From contig NZ_JAMXMX010000002.1 in assembly GCF_024055725.1 (NCBI RefSeq), forward strand, positions 62,001 through 126,000: a stretch of DNA of 64,000 nucleotides. The letters run 5' to 3'. The notes under the pieces were generated by a model, which worked only from the letters and a program-made list of their open reading frames with translations, was not told where the DNA came from and did no database searches. A program made the translations under genes and the position numbers. Source of the stretch: Actinoallomurus spadix. GTDB taxonomy: Bacteria > Actinomycetota > Actinomycetes > Streptosporangiales > Streptosporangiaceae. This document shows, piece after piece, positions 9,600-16,328 of this stretch (position 1 is the stretch's first letter; each line of letters starts with the position of its first letter).

Positions 9600-9980
9600 A
9601 TGAGCCGCGTGCGCGTCCAGGCCGTCGGCGTGCCCCGGCTCGTACGCCCGTCGTCGCCCCTCCCCGTGGACGCGTGCGCCGGTCCGTGCGTCGGTTGCGG
9701 CCGTCCGTCGCTGGTGGCCGTCACGCTGTTCGGCGACGTCGATGCCCCGCACTGCGCGGCGTGCTGGCCGGCGGTCACGACGCTGATCGAAGCGCGCGGT
9801 GACCGCCTGTCCTACACCTCCGCCGCCCGCTCCGTACTCGCCGGTCGTCGCGGTGAGGGCGACCATTCGCCTTCCACGCGCGACCTCGACGCCGAAGCGC
9901 CGGGCCGGCGGAGCCGTGTCACGGGTAATCCGGATCAGGCCCACGTACGCCCGCGGCCACCCACGACTTCAAGGAAGCCG
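9600..9980 (+). other. Cys-rich open segment in frame with the downstream ATPase
   Basis: Reading from ATG 9600, this frame has strongly GC-biased third positions up to about 9860 and encodes a short zinc-ribbon-like pattern: CAGPCVGCGRP and, about 25 residues on, HCAACWPA. There is no stop before the ATPase start at 9981. The result is either one 294-residue fusion of a Cys-rich domain with the ATPase, or a separate small gene that has lost its stop and now reads through. The last 40 codons have poorer coding character, which favours the second view. The role is unknown. Confidence 0.4.
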
Positions 9981-10484
9981 ATGACGCTGCCTGCCGCCGC
10001 TGTCGCATCCGATGAGCCGTTCACGCCGATGTACTGGCGTCGTACTTTTTCCGGTGAGCCGGTCCAGGTCGGTGCCGCCCGGGCCTTCGTCGCCTACCTC
10101 CTGGCCGGCTTTCCGTCGCTGGACGATGTGCTTCTCGTGTTGGGCGAACTGGCCGTCAACGCCATCCGGCATACCGGCTCTGGGCGTCCCGGCGGCACGT
10201 TCACCGTGGCGGTTCACCGCGACGCTGCGGGGGTGTTCGTCAGCGTCACCGATCAGGGCGCCCCCTCCGAGCCCCGTGTCCAGCCTCCTGCCGACGCCAT
10301 CGACCCGATCGACCTCGCCGAGTGCGGTCGTGGTCTGCTCACCGTCACGGCTCTCGCCACCGCCTGGTTCTGGAGCGGCACTCCCAGCTCCCGCACCGTG
10401 CACGCGACCTTCGCCGTGCCGCGCCTCCGCCACGACCACACCGCCACCTCGGCCGACCCGATGGCTCCGGGGGTGGCGCCGTGA
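9981..10484 (+). CDS. RsbW-like anti-sigma/ATP-binding protein (HATPase_c_2)
   Basis: A 167-residue GHKL-fold ATPase of the serine-kinase anti-sigma type. The N box is LVLGELAVNAIRHTGSG (about residues 53-69), the G1 box includes VTDQGAP (about 92), and the G2 region is GRGLLTVTALA (about 115). ATG 9981 is supported by AAGGAAG five bases upstream and by the matching start of the paralogue at 35174 (both reach MYWR about 20 residues in). It lies next to an XRE-DUF5753/DUF397 pair, so it may take part in a sigma-factor or regulator switch, although no anti-anti-sigma partner is present. Confidence 0.8.
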   Translation: MTLPAAAVASDEPFTPMYWRRTFSGEPVQVGAARAFVAYLLAGFPSLDDVLLVLGELAVNAIRHTGSGRPGGTFTVAVHRDAAGVFVSVTDQGAPSEPRVQPPADAIDPIDLAECGRGLLTVTALATAWFWSGTPSSRTVHATFAVPRLRHDHTATSADPMAPGVAP

Positions 10485-10537
10485 GCATGGTGGGGAACCG
10501 AAGACTTGGGTCAACACACCCAGCGGTGGAGATGGTT

Positions 10538-10698
10538 GTCTCCCTGCGATTCGTTCCGTTCAGCCGTGAGGCTGGGCGAAAGATCGCAGGGAGACGCGGT
10601 CTCATCACAACGGGGGTGGTTACCCGAGGGAGGACCAGCCTCGTCCCGTCAGTGACGGGAGGGCCTCACCCTGGTCGTCGGTGTCAACGATCAGGGTG
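10538..10698. ncRNA. Cluster of consecutive strong hairpins, possible structured RNA
   Basis: Within 160 bases there are several independent stems. GTCTCCCTGCGAT (10538-10550) pairs perfectly with 10583-10595 and encloses CAGCC-GTGA-GGCTG (10561-10574). CGAGG/CCTCG pairs across 10625-10643. CCCGTC-AGT-GACGGG occupies 10645-10659. A 12-bp stem with one G-T pair joins 10667-10678 to 10687-10698. No T-run follows the stems, so this does not look like a simple terminator for either flanking gene. It lies between the 3' ends of the ATPase gene and the 90-residue ORF. A non-coding RNA is the natural reading, but strand and ends are not known. Confidence 0.4.
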
Positions 10699-10712
10699 CA
10701 ACCCCGGGGGTC

Positions 10713-10985
10713 CTACTGGGCCCCGAGTAGAGCCTGCAGAAGGGAGGTGATCTTTCCGAAGTCGGTCATCACACCTACGGCGATCAGGATTGCGTACTTC
10801 GTGCTGGCCGGGACCTTGCCCGTGCCGTCGTCGAGTCCGCACGCGACCCTGATCTTCAACATCGCCTCGGCGAGGAGCTGAGTCTTGAACTTCGCGATCT
10901 CGACTCGGTGCTCGTACTTGGCGACCTCAGCTGAGCGCTGAGCCTCTTCCGCGCTGCCCATCCGGGACCGGTTGCGTCTGAGCAT
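10713..10985 (-). CDS. Small 90-residue protein, unrecognised
   Basis: ATG at 10985 has GGAAGGA six bases upstream, the best start in the frame. Codons favour G/C at third positions, which supports real coding. The first ~45 residues are charged and helical (AEVAKYEHRVEIAKFKTQLL), and the C-terminal third is hydrophobic (YAILIAVGVMTDF, then LLQALLGAQ) and could be membrane-associated. I do not recognise the family. It stands alone, with structured DNA on both sides: the hairpin cluster after its stop and a 10-bp stem (11034-11043 with 11084-11093) in its upstream region. A small toxin or membrane effector regulated by RNA is possible but unproven. Confidence 0.55.
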   Translation of the reverse strand: MLRRNRSRMGSAEEAQRSAEVAKYEHRVEIAKFKTQLLAEAMLKIRVACGLDDGTGKVPASTKYAILIAVGVMTDFGKITSLLQALLGAQ

Positions 10986-11033
10986 GGAGTCCTTCCATGT
11001 CAACGGCGCAACGCGAAGAACCCGGGTAGTCAG

Positions 11034-11093
11034 CCCCGGCTCCTCTTGTCACACCTGGTGGATATTGGTGCAACGTCCATGAGGGAGCCGGGG
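11034..11093. promoter_or_regulatory. Long-stem hairpin upstream of the 90-residue gene
   Basis: CCCCGGCTCC (11034-11043) is the perfect complement of GGAGCCGGGG (11084-11093), with a 40-base loop. A second small hairpin, GGGCC-GAA-GGCCC, lies at 11132-11144. Both are in the leader region of the minus-strand 90-residue gene and upstream of the tandem repeats. Function is unknown; a regulatory leader or part of a larger structured RNA is possible. Confidence 0.35.
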
Positions 11094-11163
11094 GGCTCTT
11101 CTCTATGGAGTTGTGAGTCGAGTGTGGCACGGGGCCGAAGGCCCTGACTAGACTCGGTAAGCA

Positions 11164-11412
11164 CGTAAGCCCCTCCTCGTAAGCGGCGGACTAGTCACCC
11201 GTCGGCAGGGGCGCGAGAGAACGACGGGAAGGCTTCAGCGTCTGAGGGCCGACCCGTCGTTTCTCTTTTCGGGTCGTTCCGCGAGGCCGCCAGGAGTCTC
11301 GCCAGGCGCGTAAGCCCCTCCTTGGAAGCGGCGGATTAGGCACCCGTCGGCAGGGGCGCGGGGGAGACGGCGGGAAGGCTGCAGCGACGAAGGGCCGACC
11401 CGCCGTTTCTCT
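11164..11412. repeat. Two tandem ~103-base structured repeats with covariation
   Basis: Copy 1 (11164-11266) and copy 2 (11309-11412) share CGTAAGCCCCTCCT, AAGCGGCGGA, CACCCGTCGGCAGGGGCGCG, GGGAAGGCT and AGGGCCGACCC, and end in CGTTTCTCT. Each can form an outer pair GCCCCT/AGGGGC and a second stem. That second stem is AACGACGGG (11220-11228) with CCCGTCGTT (11253-11261) in copy 1 and ACGGCGGG (11367-11374) with CCCGCCGT (11399-11406) in copy 2. One base pair has changed on both sides (A-T to G-C), so pairing is kept while sequence differs. The stem followed by a T-rich tract resembles a terminator on the plus strand. They precede the methyltransferase gene by 230 bases. Confidence 0.6.
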
Positions 11413-11642
11413 ATGCGCGGTCGGCGAGGATCGTTCGATGCTGCAACCGCCCGCGGGAATCGACGCGTCGGCAGCCTCCTGATGAGAACCGCCAGCCCGT
11501 ACGTACGAACGGCACTCGCTGGCGAGAGTCCCAGGAGGCGGGGAGTTCACAGTTGGAGCGCACGACAGTGCGCACTAGTGAGGCGCCCTGGCCCCGCGCT
11601 ACGTTCGTTCTCGCTGGACGAGATGGCAGGGGAGCGGATGCG

Positions 11643-13364
11643 ATGGTAGACGCGAGTGGCAGGCGCTTGTCAAAGGCCGAGATCGCCAAGGCGGCAGGTG
11701 TCCGCCCGCCGGCTGTGAACAACTGGGAGACGCGGCATGCCGACTTCCCCCGGCCGGTCGATGAGGGAGACCGCTACGAGATCGAGTCGATGGCGCGGTG
11801 GCTCATGCGTCGGCCGATTCCGGCGCACGTGCTACGGCCCGGTGAGCCCGCCGGCACCACGTACGGCGAGCGATTCGCCAAGGCGCTCGGCCTCATACCA
11901 CAGACGGAGAACCCGGAACGCGCGCAGACGTCCGCGCAGTCGGCGGTGCGCTCCGCGGCCGACACGGCGTGGAAGCCACCCCGGGATCTCCTGCCGGACC
12001 TGGAGAAGTGGCGCGGTGAGGGAGACCCGGAGTCGTACGAGGAGCTGCTGCTCGTGCTGCTCCACCTGCGCCGCCACAATCCGCGGCTCTGGGTGCCGCT
12101 GACGCGGGCGGCTCGCCAGGCGGCGCCGCTTCCCTTCGGGACGGTCCTGAGGGCAGCCCTCGCTGAGCACCAGCAGCGGTACCCCGTCGTCCGTGACGCC
12201 GTACGGCACGTCCGGCTGAACATCTGGACGGACCGGCAACTCGCCGAGGTCGTGCGGAAGCTCGAAGACGTCTGCGCCGGCGAGCGCCGGGACCTGCCGT
12301 CGACCATGACACGGGCGGCCGTCGTGTGCCGCGCCCTCCTCGACGGGTTCGCCACCGACGATCGTGTACGCGGCGGAGAGTTCCACACCCCGGACTCCAT
12401 CGTCCGGCTGGCGGTCCGTCTGCTCGCGCCCGAGACCGGCGACCACGTCTACGACCCGGCCTGCGGGGACGGCGCGTTCCTGGCCGGAGCCGCCGCCCAC
12501 GTCGAGGAACGCGGTGGTACGTCGCCGTCGCTCTCGTTCGGCGGGCAGACGATGAGCGTGCGGTCGCTGCGGATGGCCGCGCTCAACCTGGCGATTCACG
12601 ACCTGACGACGGTCACGGAGCTCCGGCGGGGCAGTGCGCTGCGCGATGACCCCTCCCGCACCGGGGACTTCGACGTCATCTTCGCCAATCCGCCGTTCAA
12701 CATGCGCGACTGGAGCCGGGGCGATCCGGCGGACGATCCGCGGTGGCGGCGTTTCGGGTCTCCGCCCCGGCACAACGCCAACTACGGCTGGCTGCAGCAC
12801 GCCGTCGCGAAACTGTCCCCGACCGGGCGGGCGGCCGTGCTGATGCCGAACACCGCGGCGGTCTCCGCCAACACCCACGAGCACGGCATCCGCCGGAAGA
12901 TGATCGAGGAAGGCGTCGTGGACTGCCTCATCATGCTCCCCGAGCAGCTCTTCCGGTCGACACCCGTGCCCGTGACGCTCTGGCTCCTGCGGAGCGACCC
13001 TTCGGACGACTCCCGCTCCGTCCTGTTCATCGACGCGAGGAAGCTGGGCGTCAAGGTCGATCGCAAACACCGCGTCCTGCGGCCGGAGGACATCGACGAG
13101 ATCGCCGGAGCGTACGAGGAATGGCGGCGGCTCGGCCCCGCGTACACCGGCAGTGCGGGATTCGCCGCCGTCGCCTCGGCGGCGACCATCGTGGACCTGG
13201 CGTGCAGCCTCGCGGCGAGCAGGTACGTCACCGCCGAGCCGAGCTCCGACCCGTACGCCGAGGAGAACGTGCGCCGGCTCCACGAGGAGCTGAAGAAGTT
13301 GCACCGCCGGGCGGCCGAGGTGGACGCCCTCGTCGACGACCGGATGAGTGAGGTGCTCCGATGA
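11643..13364 (+). CDS. Type I-like N6-adenine DNA methyltransferase (HsdM-like)
   Basis: A 573-residue HsdM-type enzyme. Residues about 5-60 form a helix-turn-helix-like segment (LSKAEIAKAAGVRPPAVNNW). Residues about 170-240 are helical and resemble the HsdM N-terminal domain. SAM motif I is DPACGDGAFL (about 271-280) and catalytic motif IV is NPPF (about 350). ATG 11643 follows GGGGAG with good spacing and begins the conserved reading; the frame is open further left. The product should methylate adenine with the HsdS-like partner whose gene overlaps its stop by ATGA. No HsdR gene follows, so this may be an orphan methyltransferase or part of a non-classical system with the small protein at 14023. 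Confidence 0.88.
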   Translation: MVDASGRRLSKAEIAKAAGVRPPAVNNWETRHADFPRPVDEGDRYEIESMARWLMRRPIPAHVLRPGEPAGTTYGERFAKALGLIPQTENPERAQTSAQSAVRSAADTAWKPPRDLLPDLEKWRGEGDPESYEELLLVLLHLRRHNPRLWVPLTRAARQAAPLPFGTVLRAALAEHQQRYPVVRDAVRHVRLNIWTDRQLAEVVRKLEDVCAGERRDLPSTMTRAAVVCRALLDGFATDDRVRGGEFHTPDSIVRLAVRLLAPETGDHVYDPACGDGAFLAGAAAHVEERGGTSPSLSFGGQTMSVRSLRMAALNLAIHDLTTVTELRRGSALRDDPSRTGDFDVIFANPPFNMRDWSRGDPADDPRWRRFGSPPRHNANYGWLQHAVAKLSPTGRAAVLMPNTAAVSANTHEHGIRRKMIEEGVVDCLIMLPEQLFRSTPVPVTLWLLRSDPSDDSRSVLFIDARKLGVKVDRKHRVLRPEDIDEIAGAYEEWRRLGPAYTGSAGFAAVASAATIVDLACSLAASRYVTAEPSSDPYAEENVRRLHEELKKLHRRAAEVDALVDDRMSEVLR

Positions 13365-14026
13365 GGACCCTGATCGGGGACGTGCCCGACGGCTGGCAGA
13401 CGGAGCCGCTGGAGACGTTCTGCAAGGTGATGGCCGGGCCGTCCGGCGGAGCGGCCCGCACCCGGCGCAGGCCGGGCACCGGCGGGGCCCGCGTACCGCT
13501 GATCGTCCCCAAGAACATCGTCGAGGGCCGGATCGTCGTAGAGGAACCCGCGTACGTCTCCGGGGAGAGGGCCGAACGGCTGGGAAACTACCGGCTCGAG
13601 CCCGGCGACGTCGTCGGTGTCCGGACGGCCAGCATCGGCCGGTATGCGCTCGTCGGCCCGGAGCACGAGGGCTGGCTGTTCAACACGGCGTGCCTGCGGA
13701 TTCGCCCGGACAGGAAGCACGTGCATCCCGGCTATCTCCTGCACTACCTGCGGAACCCGCTCGTACGGGAATGGGTCGAGCAGAACTCGTTGAAGTCGAC
13801 GATCCGCAGCATCAACAGCGAGACGATCCGGCAGCTACCGCTCGTCCTTCCTCCCCTGCCCGTACAGGAGTCGATCGGCGGCGTCCTGAGCGCGCTCGAC
13901 GAGAAGATGGCCGTCCATGCGGAGATCAGCCGCCGTGCCGGGGAACTGCGCGACCAGCTCTCGCCGCTCCTCCTGACCGGTGCGCTGCCGACGTCGTACG
14001 GAGCACGGCCGGGGGACGACCGATGA
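13361..14026 (+). CDS. Half-size HsdS-like specificity subunit
   Basis: A 221-residue protein with a single target-recognition domain. It begins with the HsdS-like lead VPDGWQTEPLETF, contains RLEPGDVVGVRTASIGRYALV and a Tyr-rich strand near HPGYLLHYLRNP, and ends with the conserved spacer helix (LPLVLPPLPVQESIGGVLSALDEK split over two stretches, about residues 160-185). Full HsdS subunits have two such units in about 400 residues, so this one probably dimerises to give a palindromic recognition site. It overlaps the methyltransferase upstream (ATGA) and the small gene downstream (ATGA), so the three are coupled. Confidence 0.8.
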   Translation: MRTLIGDVPDGWQTEPLETFCKVMAGPSGGAARTRRRPGTGGARVPLIVPKNIVEGRIVVEEPAYVSGERAERLGNYRLEPGDVVGVRTASIGRYALVGPEHEGWLFNTACLRIRPDRKHVHPGYLLHYLRNPLVREWVEQNSLKSTIRSINSETIRQLPLVLPPLPVQESIGGVLSALDEKMAVHAEISRRAGELRDQLSPLLLTGALPTSYGARPGDDR

Positions 14027-14271
14027 CGGCGACGACGGTGCTCACGAGCCTCACCGCCCTGGTGGCGTCCCAAGGCCTGCCCGCGGTGATCAGAGCCGGC
14101 GCGATCGGCGTCGTCGCGCTCACGGCCGCCCGCTCGAAGAAGCGGCGGCGCCGCCGGGACGCCCAGGAGACCCTCCGGATCCTCATGCCGCCCGAGCCGG
14201 ACGAGAAGCCGTCGTCGCGCGGGCGTAAGCAGGCGAAGGGAGTGCGGCAGCGTACGCCCGGTGGAAGGTGA
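14023..14271 (+). CDS. Small basic protein with one hydrophobic segment, third gene of the methyltransferase operon
   Basis: An 82-residue product whose ATG overlaps the HsdS stop (ATGA), strong evidence for cotranslation. The first ~36 residues are hydrophobic (TALVASQGLPAVIRAG, AIGVVALTAA) and could form one membrane segment. They are followed by SKKRRRRRDAQ and a charged tail. No known family was recognised. Its coupling to a methyltransferase and specificity subunit that lack HsdR makes an effector or membrane-tethering role possible, but nothing in the sequence proves it. Confidence 0.6.
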   Translation: MTATTVLTSLTALVASQGLPAVIRAGAIGVVALTAARSKKRRRRRDAQETLRILMPPEPDEKPSSRGRKQAKGVRQRTPGGR

Positions 14272-14442
14272 CGGCCGGTCCGCCCTGGGGTGGGCAGAGG
14301 AGATCCTGAGTGATGGGTGCCTCGGCGGTGCCCATGCGCCCCGGTGCCGAAGGCCGACCGGCCGGCTACTCCGGGGCGTCGGCCGGCCAGCGGTTCTGGT
14401 CGCAAGGCGGGACGTCTGGCGTACGGGCTGGAGGTAGGGACC

Positions 14443-15555
14443 TCACGTCGGCAGCACCCGGAACAAGCTGACGGGTCGCAGCTCGGTGCGGCGGCCGGTG
14501 CGTCTGAGGGCGCCGGCGGCACGGACTTCGAGGCCCTGACCGTGAGCGCGCAGCGCGCGATCGTAGTCGTCGGACGGTAGCTCCACCCAGACCTGCCGTT
14601 GCAGATCGCCCCGCTTGGTGCTGACCTGACCTCGTACGACCGCCCACCCGGGCTGGTCGGGGCCCTCCCTGCGAAGCCCCTGAATCCGACCGTGCAACAC
14701 GGCCTCCTCGGAGGTCTCCTTTCGCCCCAGATCGTCGGCGGCGTGCCTGAGCATCGTGATCTGCTCCGCCTCGAAGCGGATAGGGGCGGTGGAAAGATCC
14801 GTCGGCTCGTCCTCCGCCCAGGCGAACCGCATCTCGACGGGCTGATCACGATCGGTGCCGCCGAGCCGGGCCAGCGCGCGGCACAGTGTCTTCGATATCC
14901 CTTCGTCGACGCGTTCGGCGAAGGGCGACAGATCGGCGTTCTCGTCGGCCTCCGCTGCGGCCGCCTGCGTGCTGAGCAGCATCTCCCGCAGCTTCACCAG
15001 GGCCCGGCGCTCGAAGGGGGTCGCGGGGAAGAGCGTGTCGTTTCGCGGCAGCTCGATGTGGGTGGCGATGACGAAGCTGCCCGGCCCGGTGGTGACGAGC
15101 GTGCGCGCCGGGAACTCCTCGACGATCTTCGGTTTCCGGCGGGGCAGGACGAGCTCGCCGCGTTGGGTCTCCTCGGCGTACGCGGCGGCGATCAGCAGCT
15201 CGCGTACGCCCTGGAACGCCTCGGCGGCGTCGGCGGCGGAGATCATGCCCGACGGTGCGTCGGGGAACGTCCGGATGTACTGCCGGTCGACGTACGATGC
15301 GGTCACGCTGTGGATGATCTGCGACTCGGGGCGGGACTCGGCCTCGGCGAGCGTACGGATGAGGTCGTTGACCCGCTGCGGGTAGTCGCGGAACCGCGAC
15401 GAGACCGGGACGATCACTTCGAGGTCGTCCGGCTCCAGGGCCCAGATCGTCGCGCGGCCGGTCAGGTCCCCGACCGGCCGCCACCCGGACGTACGCAGGT
15501 AGCGCTCGATGTCGCCCGGCGTGAGGCGCTCCAGATCGGTGCGGCTCGCGATCAC
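14443..15555 (-). CDS. Unrecognised 370-residue partner of the DUF4365 gene
   Basis: GTG at 15555 overlaps the stop of the DUF4365 gene (GTGA), so the two are coupled. The open frame extends further upstream only as a shadow of that gene. The protein is soluble, with an N-terminal region RLTPGDIERYLRTSGW followed by DLEVIVPVSSRFRDYPQRVN, and no nucleotide-binding or nuclease motif that I recognise. It is encoded convergently to the methyltransferase operon, separated by 171 bases. Function is unknown; the context suggests a two-gene defence or stress cassette. Confidence 0.7.
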   Translation of the reverse strand: MIASRTDLERLTPGDIERYLRTSGWRPVGDLTGRATIWALEPDDLEVIVPVSSRFRDYPQRVNDLIRTLAEAESRPESQIIHSVTASYVDRQYIRTFPDAPSGMISAADAAEAFQGVRELLIAAAYAEETQRGELVLPRRKPKIVEEFPARTLVTTGPGSFVIATHIELPRNDTLFPATPFERRALVKLREMLLSTQAAAAEADENADLSPFAERVDEGISKTLCRALARLGGTDRDQPVEMRFAWAEDEPTDLSTAPIRFEAEQITMLRHAADDLGRKETSEEAVLHGRIQGLRREGPDQPGWAVVRGQVSTKRGDLQRQVWVELPSDDYDRALRAHGQGLEVRAAGALRRTGRRTELRPVSLFRVLPT

Positions 15556-16067
15556 GACGGCTCCCCACCCGGGTCGGCAGCGTTCACCAGCGTACGAAGC
15601 GAATCTACGGTCAGCAGATTGGTCTTGGGAATATCGACCCTCGTCTTCGCGTCCTTTTTCGCGTTCACGACCGGCTTCTCGTTCGCCAGTGAATGCCAGT
15701 ACACGCTCTTGCGCAACAGTAGGCCGTCCGGGTACGTGCTCACATACTGGCGTGGCTCCGGCGGAACGATCACCAGGAAGAGGTAGGTCGGGAAGGTCGT
15801 CTCCGGATCGGCGAGGGCGTTGAAGTGCGGGACTTTCAGGGTGTGGTGCCAGTGGGTGGCGTTCCCGGCCGCGACCGAGTCGGACTTCACCTGTACGTTG
15901 ATGGGCGTCGACCGCGCACCCCTGAGCGCCCCGACGCGATCGGGCCACAGGCAGAAGTCGATGCCGTCGAGGTCGGGCTCCGGCTTGGCGAGCCGCAGGC
16001 CGGCGGCGGCGCTCAGCACCCGGACGAGGGCCTCCGCGTAACCGCCCTGATGATTGTTTCGGTCCAC
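15552..16067 (-). CDS. DUF4365 domain protein, PD-(D/E)XK-like nuclease candidate
   Basis: A 171-residue protein starting at GTG 16067. The pattern GIDFCLWPDR followed by INVQVKSDS fits the D...QxK core of PD-(D/E)XK-related folds and the DUF4365 family, and ends with the strand TYLFLVIVPP and a conserved WHSLANEK-type motif. DUF4365 proteins are usually taken as nuclease-like components, but catalysis has not been shown for this one. It is coupled to the downstream 370-residue gene. The ribosome binding site is weak (GAG six bases upstream). Confidence 0.7.
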   Translation of the reverse strand: MDRNNHQGGYAEALVRVLSAAAGLRLAKPEPDLDGIDFCLWPDRVGALRGARSTPINVQVKSDSVAAGNATHWHHTLKVPHFNALADPETTFPTYLFLVIVPPEPRQYVSTYPDGLLLRKSVYWHSLANEKPVVNAKKDAKTRVDIPKTNLLTVDSLRTLVNAADPGGEPS

Positions 16068-16328
16068 GGTCTCGTGGGATGCCTCTCCGCGCGTCGGCTC
16101 ATCCGGCTCTAGCGTCCTACCGTTAATCCACCTCTTAACGCGACGTCAAGGCAAAGCAACGGGGACCCCGGAAGTCGGTCCGACCGTTATGACTTTTTTG
16201 TCCGTGGCCGGATATGGACATCGCGGGGCTGAAAGGGCGATTCGTCGGCGTGCTGTGCTGAAGATTCGTCATCGATCAATTACCCTGAGTTTTCGCATAA
16301 CGGTCAATCATGCAGCCCGGGGGGATCA

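Noticed and set aside
11164-11412. CRISPR array
   Set aside because: Only two copies of about 103 bases with a 42-base gap; far too long for CRISPR repeats and no cas genes nearby.
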